From positions 1 to 42,830 of the forward strand of contig UQKU01000018.1 of assembly GCA_900541675.1 (NCBI GenBank): a DNA stretch of 42,830 nucleotides, in the 5' to 3' direction. The DNA is from an uncultured Collinsella sp. (GTDB lineage: Bacteria; Actinomycetota; Coriobacteriia; Coriobacteriales; Coriobacteriaceae). Position numbers and translations under genes: made by a program. The notes below the pieces were generated by a model. The model was not told the DNA's origin. It saw nothing but the letters and a program-made list of their open reading frames with translations, and did no database searches. Positions 1 to 9,170 of the stretch are shown here, in pieces; position 1 is the first letter of the stretch; every line of letters begins with the position of its first letter.

Positions 1-644
1 GCGTCATCGAGCAGGCGCCCTGCCTCGGCACGGCTGATGCCCGGACGCGCCAACATGGGGTTTGCCGCCACGCCGGCGACGGCATCGTCATTGAGCGCAC
101 GGAAAAGCTCCGACATAAACCACGTTTGATACCCTTGCGGATAGTCGCTCCAGGTGCCACCGAGCACGATGAGCTCTATCTTGTCGGTCGCATGCCCCAT
201 CTGCGAAAGCGCGGTCAGACGAGCGCTCACCTGCAGATACGGGTCAAAGCAGTTTTGCTCCGCACGGGCGCACGCCGGCTCGGCGTGCAGATAGCTTTTA
301 GGCATGCGCAGGTCATTGGGGCAAAACAGGCAATCGCCCGAGCATGGCCAGGGCTTGGTAATGACGGTAATGGTCGCCACGCCCGAAGCCGTGCGACGAG
401 GCTTCATACGCAGCACCTGCAGCAGTCGACGCTCCAGCTCGGTATCGACATTCCACGCAGCCCAACGAGCCGGCTCCTCACGTTTAACCCGCTGGTAGAA
501 CGGCAGCAGACGGCGCTTGGCCAAATCGCGTTTGTCGGCACCCTCACGGCGCGCCTCGGCATGTATCAGTTTGACGAGCGCCTTGTCGTCCACGGTCTCG
601 CCGCGACGCAGGGCCTCAAGTATGTTCAAGATAATCTGTTCCAT
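1..644 (-). CDS. Elp3-like radical SAM protein, N-terminal part (runs off the left edge)
   Basis: Translation on the minus strand from ATG at 644 is open to the window edge (214 codons). A helical N-terminal domain (about residues 1-80) is followed by KPRRTASGVATITV and a radical SAM cysteine motif CSGDCLFCPN (Cys101, Cys105, Cys108), then SYLHAEPACARAEQN, FDPYLQVSARL and KIELIVLGGTWSDYP. These blocks match the Elp3 family, which pairs a radical SAM domain with a C-terminal GNAT domain and modifies wobble uridine of tRNA in archaea and eukaryotes. The GNAT half would lie outside the window. The spacing CX3CX2C is shorter than I recall for archaeal Elp3. Family assignment is fairly sure; the actual tRNA product in this bacterium is inferred. 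Confidence 0.8.
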   Translation of the reverse strand, partial: MEQIILNILEALRRGETVDDKALVKLIHAEARREGADKRDLAKRRLLPFYQRVKREEPARWAAWNVDTELERRLLQVLRMKPRRTASGVATITVITKPWPCSGDCLFCPNDLRMPKSYLHAEPACARAEQNCFDPYLQVSARLTALSQMGHATDKIELIVLGGTWSDYPQGYQTWFMSELFRALNDDAVAGVAANPMLARPGISRAEAGRLLDD

Positions 645-661
645 GCCCCCATTGTAAAGGC

Positions 662-694
662 AAAGGCGCCGGAGCCCGTCACGGCTCCGGCGCC
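662..694 (-). terminator. Rho-independent terminator
   Basis: A perfect 12-bp stem (665-676 with 683-694, loop CGTCAC) lies just after the stop of the DUF4097 gene; read on the minus strand it is followed by TTTG. It separates the XRE-DUF4097 unit from the Elp3-like gene. Confidence 0.75.
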
Positions 695-742
695 TCCATC
701 AAACAGCGCAGCTATGGTTTATAAGTCTTCGATAACCGCCCG

Positions 743-1642
743 TCACTCTGAATCAAATGACATGTCGCCCGAACCAACCTCAAAACGATACGTGGCGGAC
801 TTATCGCCATTATCGAATTCAAGATTCAAAATGGTCTCGCCGTCGTAGTCAAGCGGAAGGAAATCGCTCTCGAAGTCGCCGCTGCCCAAGGTGAGGCTCG
901 CCTTAAAGCCCGTAGAGTTCGGAACCGTCATCTCCACATCACCCGAGCCCACACTCACGTCCATCGACTTCGCGGGCGCCTGGTAGAGATCGAACGTCAT
1001 GTCGCCCGAACCGACCTCGGCATTCAGGGTGTCGGTCACGGTGCCCGTAAACTCAACGTCTCCCGAATTCAACGTTATAACCAGATCATGGCACGCAATG
1101 TCCGCGACCGCCAGGTCGCCCGACCCTACATTCGCCGTAATGCCCACCAGGTTATCCGCAACATCTCGCGGCAGCTCAATGGTAATTGTGCGGTCAATCG
1201 CGCGCTTATCATCGTAGTCGAACTGACTGATCTTGAGCGTAGAGCCCTTGACCTCAGCAAGGTTCCGGGTAGCCGCATCAGAAGCAGACGTTCCCTTCGC
1301 AACGCGACCGCTTTCGATAACACGCACCGGGCCGCCAGAGACACATTTAACCTCGACCGTCCCCGACGTCACGTCCAAGTCGAGCGATTGGAACGCGTCG
1401 GCATCAAACGTTTCGCTCGAAAGCTGCTGAGGCCGAGCGGAATAGTTACCGCTATCCAAGAGATCATCGTCGTCAAACATATCGTCAAAATCAGACAAAT
1501 CTCCAGATAGAATACCGGTCGTACGCACCATATCGGAATGAGCCAATAGCTGCGAAGCACCAAAGACAAGCCCGATGATAAGCACAAACGCCCCGATGCC
1601 AACACCCAAGCGTACCTTGGATTCATGCGAAAGCTTCATCAT
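743..1642 (-). CDS. DUF4097-family membrane-anchored beta-repeat protein
   Basis: 299 residues. One N-terminal membrane segment (about 10-33, VRLGVGIGAFVLIIGLVFG) follows a short basic start; an acidic linker (about 48-62, rich in Asp) leads to a beta-repeat domain in which SGD or SGT recurs at regular spacing: VTSGTVEV, VGSGDLAV, LNSGDVEF, VGSGDMTF, VGSGDVEM, LGSGDFES, VGSGDMSF. This is the signature of DUF4097 / LiaF-like adhesin folds, right-handed beta structures typically found outside the membrane. Its start overlaps the stop of the upstream XRE gene by four bases (ATGA), so the two are co-translated. In Firmicutes such proteins often sit with a membrane HTH or PadR regulator of envelope stress; a similar role here is inference. 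Confidence 0.8.
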   Translation of the reverse strand: MMKLSHESKVRLGVGIGAFVLIIGLVFGASQLLAHSDMVRTTGILSGDLSDFDDMFDDDDLLDSGNYSARPQQLSSETFDADAFQSLDLDVTSGTVEVKCVSGGPVRVIESGRVAKGTSASDAATRNLAEVKGSTLKISQFDYDDKRAIDRTITIELPRDVADNLVGITANVGSGDLAVADIACHDLVITLNSGDVEFTGTVTDTLNAEVGSGDMTFDLYQAPAKSMDVSVGSGDVEMTVPNSTGFKASLTLGSGDFESDFLPLDYDGETILNLEFDNGDKSATYRFEVGSGDMSFDSE

Positions 1643-2361
1643 TCATCACCCTCTTTGGCAATCGGCTCAGCGGTGGCCACGGCAGCCATGTCAGCGTCAA
1701 CCGAAGCGGAAACGTTCTTCCCCTTAGTCATAGCGACCGCCGGTGCCGGACCAACCTGAATATCCCCGCGCGCCCAATCACCATCGAGCGCACGCGCCAC
1801 CCAGTGATAGATGGGAATCGTAAAGAAGATCAGTGCGGCAAAGGGGCCGGCGCCAAACAGGAACATCAGCAAAAAGAACAGCAGCCAGCACACAGCCCAA
1901 TACGGGAACGACTGGAACGGACCTTTCACCGGAGTCACGCTGGTCGCACCGGCACCCGTCACCTGAGCCGTCGCCGCATTGGCAGCCTGCGCGCTCCAAC
2001 TCGCCGCCTGCGCCGCCTTGGCCGCGGCATCACTCGCCTGTGTTGCCGCCTCGGTGGCGCGCGCCGCTGCCTCATGGGTGCGGGCACGCTCCGCGGCCTC
2101 GGCCTCGCGCTGACGGGCGCGGTCCTCGTTCTCAAATTCGATATCGTCCTCGATCTCGTCACTCGGATTGAGGAGCTCGTCCAAACTCACGCCATAGAGT
2201 TTTGCGAGCGAGATCAGGTTCTCGGTATCGGGCGAGCTCTCCGCACGCTCCCATTTACTGACCGCCTGGCGCGACAGTCCCAGCTTTCGCGCCAACCCTT
2301 CTTGGCTAAAACCCTTGCTGCGACGAAGGTCGGCGAGCCGCTGCGCAGTTTCTACATTCAT
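1639..2361 (-). CDS. Membrane-anchored XRE-family transcriptional regulator
   Basis: 240 residues. ATG at 2361 is chosen because GGAGGA lies 4 bases upstream and the HTH begins at once; a longer ORF to 2610 has no such site. Residues 6-65 form a Cro/CI-type HTH (LADLRRSKGFSQEGLARKLG, SRQAVSKWE, DTENLISLAKLYGVSLDELL). Residues about 81-134 are a very alanine-rich helix with heptad-like Glu/Arg spacing, probably a coiled coil or long stalk. Residues about 153-188 hold two membrane segments (WAVCWLLFFLLMFLFGAG; FAALIFFTIPIYHWVA). The C-terminal 50 residues are polar. The protein would bind DNA while tethered to the membrane, and is coupled to the DUF4097 gene. Ligand and target genes are unknown; autoregulation of this unit is plausible. 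Confidence 0.82.
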   Translation of the reverse strand: MNVETAQRLADLRRSKGFSQEGLARKLGLSRQAVSKWERAESSPDTENLISLAKLYGVSLDELLNPSDEIEDDIEFENEDRARQREAEAAERARTHEAAARATEAATQASDAAAKAAQAASWSAQAANAATAQVTGAGATSVTPVKGPFQSFPYWAVCWLLFFLLMFLFGAGPFAALIFFTIPIYHWVARALDGDWARGDIQVGPAPAVAMTKGKNVSASVDADMAAVATAEPIAKEGDE

Positions 2362-2552
2362 GGTTCCTCCTATGTGATGCCAGCCGTGCCGCCGGACCGT
2401 TTTTGTTCTTAAGGCGCCTTGCACAGTTAAAAATCTATCCGCCACCGCCAAAAGCATGCCACCTATTCTAGTGAGATTTTTGACAACCGGCGGTTGCGGG
2501 TGCATATGAGCTGCGGAAATGTGTCCAAACAAAGCAATGACCCGTAGCTTGG

Positions 2553-2582
2553 TTGTCCCCGTTGCGGCGTTAACGGTAGTAT
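2553..2582 (+). promoter_or_regulatory. Possible promoter of the methyltransferase gene
   Basis: TTGTCC (2553-2558) and TAGTAT (2577-2582) are separated by 18 bases and lie 46 bases before the GTG start. Weak match, based on pattern only. Confidence 0.3.
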
Positions 2583-2628
2583 GGTCGTACTGTTTATTCC
2601 GCACCGCCAACGGAGGGAGTCCCGCGCC

Positions 2629-3501
2629 GTGAACCGCGATTTCGCCTCATCGCTCATCCAGCTCAACAACACGTTCTATCGCGAGCACTCCGCCTCCTTT
2701 TCCGATACGCGTCAGGCCCCGTGGCCCGGCTGGGTGCGCACCATGGACATTGCGCTCGAACAGCTCGACGTCGCCACGATCGAGCATCCCGTCCGCGTCT
2801 TCGACCTTGCCTGCGGCAACATGCGCTTCGAGAACTTTGCCGCCGGCGGCACGCTGGCTGCCAAAGGCGTGGACGGCACGAGCCCCTCGGCAGACGCCAG
2901 CTGCCCCTTCGAGTTCTATGGTGTCGACTCGTGCCAGGACCTGGCCATCGATGCACGCGGCCACGCCCTGCGCATTCCCAACCTGCACTTCCAGGAACTC
3001 GACGTACTCGACGCCCTTATGAAGCTCAACCCCGCCGAGACACCCGACGTGCTTTTCGACGCCCCGCTCGCCGACATCTCGGTCTGCTTTGGCTTTATGC
3101 ACCATGTGCCGTCGTGCGAGTACCGTGTACGCGTACTTGATGCCTTGGTGCGCCAAACGCGCCCGGGTGGCATCATCGCCATCAGTTTTTGGGAGTTTAT
3201 GAACGACGAGCGCATGGCGCGCAAGGCCGTTCGCGCCGAAGCCCGCGCCGAGCTCACCCCGCCGTTTGAGGGTTACGATTCCGCGCAGTTTGAAGCCGGC
3301 GACCACCTCATTGGCTGGCAAAACGACCGTCACGCCTACCGTTATTGCCATCACTTTGATGATCAGCAGATCACCGACCTGGTGCGCGGCGTCCGTACGT
3401 TCTACAAGAGCGGCGAGGTCCCCGTGCGCGAGCTTGAGCGTTTCCATGCCGACGGTCGCAGCGGCGAGCTCAACCGCTATGTGATTCTTAAGCGCCTGTA
3501 G
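2629..3501 (+). CDS. Class I SAM-dependent methyltransferase
   Basis: 290 residues from GTG at 2629, chosen because GGAGGGAG ends 10 bases upstream; an in-frame ATG at 2581 lacks a ribosome binding site and lies where a promoter is expected. Motif I is VFDLACGNMRFENF, followed by an acidic FYGVDSCQDLAIDA, and ISVCFGFMHHVPS with RQTRPGGIIAISFWEF as the post-motif strands typical of Rossmann methyltransferases (UbiE/Trm9-like layout). The substrate is not evident. It is divergent from the XRE unit and lies upstream of a tRNA methyltransferase, so an RNA substrate is possible but unproven. Confidence 0.78.
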   Translation: MNRDFASSLIQLNNTFYREHSASFSDTRQAPWPGWVRTMDIALEQLDVATIEHPVRVFDLACGNMRFENFAAGGTLAAKGVDGTSPSADASCPFEFYGVDSCQDLAIDARGHALRIPNLHFQELDVLDALMKLNPAETPDVLFDAPLADISVCFGFMHHVPSCEYRVRVLDALVRQTRPGGIIAISFWEFMNDERMARKAVRAEARAELTPPFEGYDSAQFEAGDHLIGWQNDRHAYRYCHHFDDQQITDLVRGVRTFYKSGEVPVRELERFHADGRSGELNRYVILKRL

Positions 3502-3619
3502 GCATTGACGACTCGTCGCCGAGCCGCACCGCAACTTTCGGGCACATTGCGCCCACCCTTTTTCAACCCATTGACGGAACGTGCAGCTATGCGTTCCATA
3601 CTTATGACCAAGGAGCCTC

Positions 3620-4459
3620 ATGGGAGCCGTCCACGTTCGCACGCCTAAGAACTTTGTGCTCGAGGAGCGCCTGGAGCGCTACGCCGATGCGATTGAGACG
3701 AACCCCGAGGCCTATGCCGGAGATTGGCGCAAGGCCTGTGCGCCAGCTGGCAGCAAGCCCTTCGAACACCTTCACCTTGATCTTGGCTGTGGCAAGGGAA
3801 CGTACCTTGTAGAGCGCGCGGCCCACGAGCCAAACACCCTCTTTATCGGCATGGACCAGGAGCCCATCTGCATCGCCTATGCCGCACAGAAAATCTGCGA
3901 GCAGGAGCTATCCAACGCACTCGTCCTGCCCCGAGGCGCCGCATCGCTGCCGCAGCTGTTTGCCGCAGGCGAGCTCAATGCCATCACCATTAACTTTCCC
4001 ACGCCGCAGCCCAAGGCCAAGTACGCCAAAAAACGACTCGTCCATGTCGACCATCTAATGCTCTATCGCTCGCTCTTTGCAGCCGACGCCACCGTCACGC
4101 TGCGCACCGACAGCAAGCCATTGCGCGACTACGCCCTGGGGCAGTTTGCCGCGGCCGGCTACGACACGCTTTGGGTAAGTGACGACGTACGCCGCGACCA
4201 TCCCGAGCATCCCGAGACCGAATATGAATGCCGCACGCGCGAGATGGGCGCCGTCGTCTATGGCATTTGCGCCACACCCGGTGCGCAGCCAACCGACGAA
4301 CAGCTCACGGCGGGCCGCATGCAGGAGCAAAGCCTTGCCTGCTACCTGCCCGATAACCTCGATGAGCTCACCTACGTGCCTCTCGGCATGGAAGAGGCCG
4401 TCGAGAACTTTAGAAACCGTGCCCGGAAAGGCAAGAAGCGCCTGCCTCAGGAACGCTAG
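3620..4459 (+). CDS. trmB: tRNA (guanine-N7-)-methyltransferase family protein (TrmB-like)
   Basis: 279 residues; AAGGAG precedes the ATG. SAM motif DLGCGKG (54-60) and FIGMDQEPICI match TrmB, which makes m7G46 in the variable loop of tRNA. NFPTPQPKAKYAKKRL (125-140) aligns with the family hallmark NFSDPWPKKRHAKRRL, and TDSKPLRDYALGQF with the TDWEDYAEWM region. The hallmark is altered: FSDPWP has become FPTPQP, so this is a divergent branch. The C-terminal segment (about 225-279) is longer than in common TrmB and ends in a basic tail (RNRARKGKKRLP) suited to RNA binding. Assignment is good at family level; retention of m7G46 activity is inferred. Confidence 0.75.
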   Translation: MGAVHVRTPKNFVLEERLERYADAIETNPEAYAGDWRKACAPAGSKPFEHLHLDLGCGKGTYLVERAAHEPNTLFIGMDQEPICIAYAAQKICEQELSNALVLPRGAASLPQLFAAGELNAITINFPTPQPKAKYAKKRLVHVDHLMLYRSLFAADATVTLRTDSKPLRDYALGQFAAAGYDTLWVSDDVRRDHPEHPETEYECRTREMGAVVYGICATPGAQPTDEQLTAGRMQEQSLACYLPDNLDELTYVPLGMEEAVENFRNRARKGKKRLPQER

Positions 4460-4557
4460 CACCGCACGCCCATTTCCTGCATTTTCTCGCGCGCTGCCGC
4501 TCCGCGCCGCCGCTACGCCATAATAGTTGGCGGACAATCGCGAGAGAAAGCAAACAC

Positions 4558-7239
4558 ATGGCACAGACCACGACAGATACCGCCGCCAGCACCGTCTCCG
4601 GCGCCGGCGCCGCCAGCTCATTCTCGGGCGGCACGGGAACCGAAGCCGAGTTTGGCTCGCTCGGCGCGCTCTCCCCCACCTGGTGGGAGCCCGAGGATGG
4701 CAGTGAGCCCGAGCCATGGCTCACGCCCGACCAGGCCTTCGAGCGTTTCTTTGAATGGACGAGCGATCGCGGTATTGAACTGTGGGATCACCAAGAAGAG
4801 GCCCTCATGGACCTGGCAGCCGGCGATCACGTCATCTTAGGCACACCGACCGGATCGGGTAAATCGCTCGTCGCGCTGGGTATGCTCTTTATGGGCATGG
4901 CGCAGGGTAAGCGTTGTTATTACACGGCCCCCATCAAGGCCCTGGTCAGCGAAAAGTTCTTCGACCTTGTGCAGGTGCTCGGCCGCGATAACGTCGGCAT
5001 GATCACCGGCGACACGCATATCAACACCAAGGCACCCGTCATCTGCTGCACGGCCGAAATCCTTGCTAACGATGCGCTGCGCGAGGGTGAGGACGCCGAT
5101 GCGGGCTGCGTGGCCATGGATGAGTTCCACTACTTTGCCGACCCCGACCGCGGTTGGGCCTGGCAGGTGCCGCTGCTCACCCTGCCCCACACGCAGTTTA
5201 TGCTCATGAGCGCCACGCTCGGCGATGTCACTGCCATCGCCGCCTCACTCGAGGAGCACACCGGCGCTGCTTGCGACTTGGTTGTCGACGCCCCGCGTCC
5301 TGTTCCGCTGAGCTACGACTATGTGACGACCTCCCTCGAGGGCACCGTCGAGCTCGCCATGCGCCGTGGCGAGGCCCCGCTCTATATCGTGCACTTTAGC
5401 CAGGATGCCGCCCTTGCGACGGCGCAGTCGCTCGCCAATTTTGGCATCGCCAGCAAGGCGCAGCGCGAGGCCATTAAGGAAGCTGCCAAAGGCACGAGCT
5501 TCTCCACGGCCTTTGGCAAGATTCTTAAGCGCTTGCTCGGATGCGGCGTCGGCGTGCACCATGCTGGCATGTTGCCGCGCTATCGTCTGCTGGTCGAGCG
5601 CTTGGCACAACAGGGCCTGTTGCCCGTCATCTGCGGCACCGATACGCTCGGCGTCGGCATCAACGTACCCATCCACACCGTGGTACTCACCGCGCTCACC
5701 AAGTTCGACGGCTACAAGATGCGTCGTCTGCGCGCCCGCGAGTTTCATCAGATTGCCGGTCGCGCCGGCCGCTCGGGCTTCGATACCGAGGGCATGGTGA
5801 TTGCCGAGGCACCCGAGCACGAGATCGAGAATGCCAAGCTTATGGCCAAAGCGGGCGACGACCCCAAAAAACTCCGTAAGATTAAAAAGAAGAAGGCACC
5901 CGAGGGCTTTGTCACCTGGAATAAGCAGACCTTTGAGCGCCTGATCGAGACGCAGCCAGAAACGCTCAAGCCGCGCCTGCGCATCACGCACTCCATGGTG
6001 ATTAGCGTGGTCGAGCAGGGCGGCGATGCGCGAGCCCGCGTGCACGACCTCATCGAGACAAGCCTGCAAACGCCCGAGGAAAAGGCCAAGCTCGAGGTTC
6101 GCGCCGACGAAATCTTCGCCACGCTCATCGATTCCGGCGTCGTCGTGCGCGCCGAGGTGCCGCCCGCACCCGATGCCCCGGCTGACGCCGCACCAGACAT
6201 CGACTATGCGCTGACGGTCGATCTGCCCGAGGACTTCGCGCTCGATCAGCCGCTCTCGCCGTTCTTGCTTGCCGCGTTGGAGCTGCTCGATCCCGAGAGC
6301 GAGACCTATACCATGGACTTAATCTCAATGGTCGAGGCAACGCTCGAGGATCCCAAGCAGGTGCTGCGCGCACAGGAGCGCGCAGCACGCGATCGCGCTA
6401 TGGCCGAGATGAAGGTCGACGGCATCGAATATGAGGAGCGTCTGGAGCGCATTCAAGACGTCACGTACGAAAAGCCGCTCGAGAATTTGCTCGACGCCGC
6501 TTTTGACAAGTACTGCCAGGAAGTACCCTGGGCAAACGACTATCAGCTCTCTCCCAAGAGCGTTCTGCGCGATATGCTGGAAAGCGCGAGCGATTTTAAG
6601 GGCTACATTCAAAAGCTCGGCATCGCCCGCTCCGAGGGTATTTTGCTGCGCTACCTGGCAGAGGCCTACCGTTCGCTCGACCGCACCGTACCCATCGAGA
6701 AGCGCGACGAGCGCCTGCGCGACATTATCTCGTGGCTGGGCTTTGTGGTGCGCTCGGTCGACTCGAGCCTGGTGGACGAGTGGGAGAACGCTGGCAACCC
6801 GGCAGCCCTCGACACCACGCCGCCGCAGGGCATCGACGAGGTCGTGGCGGACCGCCGCGGCTGCACGCTGTTGGTGCGCAACGCGCTCTTCCGCCGCGTG
6901 ACCCTTGCCGCCCGCGAGCACGTTCGCGACCTGGGCGAGCTCGACGACGACTGGGGCATGAGCGAGATCCGCTGGCAAAAAGCACTCGACGCTTACCACG
7001 AGCAGCACGAGGAAATCCTCACCGACGGAGATGCCCGCAGCGCCGCGATGTTTTCCATCGATGAGTCCGACGAGAAGACCGCGCACGTATGGCACGTGCA
7101 CCAGATCTTTGCCGACGAGGATGGCGACCACGACTTTGGCATCATGGGCGATGTCGATCTGGACGCCACGCAAGACGGCGGCGAGGTCATCTTCAAAAAC
7201 TACCGCGTCGGCTTTATCGAGGACCTGCTCGAGGACTAG
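4558..7239 (+). CDS. Ski2/HelY-like DEAD/DEAH-box RNA helicase with DUF3516
   Basis: 893 residues. A low-complexity N-terminus (1-38) precedes a superfamily 2 helicase core: Walker A GTPTGSGKS (95-103), DEFH Walker B (188-191), SAT motif III (218-220), VHHAGMLPRYR and QIAGRAGRSGFD motif VI (398-405). The rest (about 440-893) matches the layout of the DUF3516 C-terminal region known from actinobacterial helicases of this type. Such proteins are thought to act in RNA turnover or processing. The gene is alone on its strand, closed by a strong terminator at 7261-7300. Helicase identity is firm; RNA role is from family knowledge. Confidence 0.88.
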   Translation: MAQTTTDTAASTVSGAGAASSFSGGTGTEAEFGSLGALSPTWWEPEDGSEPEPWLTPDQAFERFFEWTSDRGIELWDHQEEALMDLAAGDHVILGTPTGSGKSLVALGMLFMGMAQGKRCYYTAPIKALVSEKFFDLVQVLGRDNVGMITGDTHINTKAPVICCTAEILANDALREGEDADAGCVAMDEFHYFADPDRGWAWQVPLLTLPHTQFMLMSATLGDVTAIAASLEEHTGAACDLVVDAPRPVPLSYDYVTTSLEGTVELAMRRGEAPLYIVHFSQDAALATAQSLANFGIASKAQREAIKEAAKGTSFSTAFGKILKRLLGCGVGVHHAGMLPRYRLLVERLAQQGLLPVICGTDTLGVGINVPIHTVVLTALTKFDGYKMRRLRAREFHQIAGRAGRSGFDTEGMVIAEAPEHEIENAKLMAKAGDDPKKLRKIKKKKAPEGFVTWNKQTFERLIETQPETLKPRLRITHSMVISVVEQGGDARARVHDLIETSLQTPEEKAKLEVRADEIFATLIDSGVVVRAEVPPAPDAPADAAPDIDYALTVDLPEDFALDQPLSPFLLAALELLDPESETYTMDLISMVEATLEDPKQVLRAQERAARDRAMAEMKVDGIEYEERLERIQDVTYEKPLENLLDAAFDKYCQEVPWANDYQLSPKSVLRDMLESASDFKGYIQKLGIARSEGILLRYLAEAYRSLDRTVPIEKRDERLRDIISWLGFVVRSVDSSLVDEWENAGNPAALDTTPPQGIDEVVADRRGCTLLVRNALFRRVTLAAREHVRDLGELDDDWGMSEIRWQKALDAYHEQHEEILTDGDARSAAMFSIDESDEKTAHVWHVHQIFADEDGDHDFGIMGDVDLDATQDGGEVIFKNYRVGFIEDLLED

Positions 7240-7260
7240 CCGAACATACTGGAGCGAAAC

Positions 7261-7300
7261 AAGCGGGGCCGTTGGCAATATCGCCAGCGGCCCCGCTTTT
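7261..7300 (+). terminator. Strong terminator between convergent genes
   Basis: AAGCGGGGCCGTTGGC pairs with GCCAGCGGCCCCGCTT (one G-T pair, loop AATATC) and is followed by TTTT. It ends the helicase gene and probably also the convergent DUF2130 gene. Confidence 0.88.
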
Positions 7301-7317
7301 GCACTATCTGCTATGCC

Positions 7318-9075
7318 TTACTCGGCATCCTCGACCTCATATGAATCCGCCTCGGCGGGCTCATCGTTTGTCTCCGTCGCAGCCCCGCGCGCCTCGTCAA
7401 ACGCCGCCTTCATGGTCTTGTTGCCCCATGTGAGCTTGCGAATGGTAAGATCGTCGGCTTTCTTGTTGGCAAGGCGCAGATTGTTCTCGGAGGACAGCAA
7501 CGCCTCCTTGGTTTTCTGCAGATGGCTAATCGTCTTGTCGATCTCATCGATTGCCGTTTGGAACTTGCGACTCGCGATCTCGCAGTTGCGGCCGAAATCG
7601 TTCTTGAACTTTTCCATCTTGGCTTCGAAGTTCGTGACGTCGATATTCTGCTGCTTGTACTCCGCCAGCTCCTGCTTATAGCGCAGCGAACCCATGGCGG
7701 CGTTGCGAAGAAGTGTAATCATGGGAATGAAAAACTGTGGGCGAATCACGTACATCTTCTCGTAGCGATAGCTCACGTCGACTATCCCTGCGTTATAGAG
7801 CTCGCTCTCGGGCTCGAGTAGCGTGCAGAGCACCGCGTACTCACAGCCTTTCTGGCGACGATCGTGATCGAGCTTCTTAAAGAAGTCCTCGTTTTTGTGC
7901 TTGGTCGCAGTCTCGTCGTTCTCGTTTTTCATCTCGAACATAATCGAAATGACCTCGTTGCCGCTCGCGTCGCACTCGCGGAAGATAAAGTCGCCCTTGG
8001 TACCCTCGGACGCATCGTTGTCTTTCTCGAAGTACGCGTTAGGAAACGCCGTCATGCGCAGACGGTTAAACTCGGTCTCGCAGTGCTGCTCGAGCGACTC
8101 GCCCACCATCTTGGTGGACAGGCGGACCTTCATGTCCTTAAGGCGCTCAATCTCTTCATCCTTGTAGCGAATCAGGTCATCGCTCGCGCGCTTGGCCTGC
8201 GCAAGCTCGAGCTCGTGTGCCGCCTTGGCCTGTTCCTCGCGAGAATCGCGCACCGCCAGCTCGCTCGTCAGCTTGGCACGTGCCTCATCGCGCTCTCGCT
8301 CCACCGCGGCGACCGCCTCCGACAGGTTCATTTTTGCCATCAGTTCCTGCTCGCGCAACTGGGCACGCAGACCCTCGGCCTCTTGCTCAGATTGTGCCTT
8401 TGCGGCGGAAAACTTCTCCTGTACCGTCGCGCGGTAGTCAGCAAGCGCGCGCTCAGCTTCACCGCGAGCAGCATCGAGCTCGCGCTGCGACTCTGCCGCG
8501 GCAGCGGCAAGCGCCATCTCCTGGGCCTTGTCCGCCGCGGCAAGCCTGGCCTGCAGCTCGGCAATCTGAGCATCACGTGCAGCCAAATCGTTTTGAGCAG
8601 CATTGCGCGCCACCGACTCGACGAGCTTGGCTTCGTCATCTTTGCGCTCCAGCTGCGCACGCAAATTGTCGATTTCTCGCTGAAGCTCGGCGTTTTCCTT
8701 TTGAGCATCGGCACGGGCCTCAACCGCCGCGCGCTGACTTGCGCTCTCGCGCTCTGTGGCAGCGCCCTCGAGCTTGGCGCGCAGCTCGGCAAGCTCAGCG
8801 TCGCGCTTGGCAACCTCTTGTGCCAGCTTCTGCTCCGCGGCGTTCTTCTGCTCGACAAGTTGAGCGTTGCGCTGAGAATCTGCCTTTTGCAAGGCAGCCG
8901 TCGAACGCGAGCGCTCAAGCTCCAGCGCCTGCTCGCCCTCGCGCTGGACTGCCTTCACACGCTCATCCAGGTCGCGCGAAAACTCGGCATTGCGCACTTG
9001 CTTGACGATGTCCGCATAGCCAGACGCATCGACCTTAAAAACTTCGCCACAATGCGGGCACTTGATCTCGTTCAT
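7318..9075 (-). CDS. DUF2130-domain coiled-coil protein
   Basis: 585 residues; GAGGAG lies upstream of ATG 9075. Residues 1-15 hold one CPHCGEVF zinc-knuckle-like motif. Residues about 30-335 are a long, charged, Ala/Glu/Arg-rich coiled coil (repeated AQLERKDDEAK, AELQARLAAADK types). The C-terminal domain (about 340-540; KMVGESLEQHCETEFNRLR, FIFRECDASGNEVISIMFEMKNEND, KNEDFFKKLDHDRRQKGCEYAVLC) is DUF2130. The pattern D/E...FEMKN with following conserved residues resembles a restriction-endonuclease-like core, which suggests a nuclease, but this is inference. The protein is common and widely distributed, of unknown function. Single gene with its own upstream region. Confidence 0.88.
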   Translation of the reverse strand: MNEIKCPHCGEVFKVDASGYADIVKQVRNAEFSRDLDERVKAVQREGEQALELERSRSTAALQKADSQRNAQLVEQKNAAEQKLAQEVAKRDAELAELRAKLEGAATERESASQRAAVEARADAQKENAELQREIDNLRAQLERKDDEAKLVESVARNAAQNDLAARDAQIAELQARLAAADKAQEMALAAAAAESQRELDAARGEAERALADYRATVQEKFSAAKAQSEQEAEGLRAQLREQELMAKMNLSEAVAAVERERDEARAKLTSELAVRDSREEQAKAAHELELAQAKRASDDLIRYKDEEIERLKDMKVRLSTKMVGESLEQHCETEFNRLRMTAFPNAYFEKDNDASEGTKGDFIFRECDASGNEVISIMFEMKNENDETATKHKNEDFFKKLDHDRRQKGCEYAVLCTLLEPESELYNAGIVDVSYRYEKMYVIRPQFFIPMITLLRNAAMGSLRYKQELAEYKQQNIDVTNFEAKMEKFKNDFGRNCEIASRKFQTAIDEIDKTISHLQKTKEALLSSENNLRLANKKADDLTIRKLTWGNKTMKAAFDEARGAATETNDEPAEADSYEVEDAE

Positions 9076-9170
9076 AGCAGCTCCTCGATGGACGCAAATT
9101 TCAACCGCTTACACTCTACCGCGCCGCACGGACAAAAAAGACGCCGCCGCCATAATAGCAACAGCGCCAG

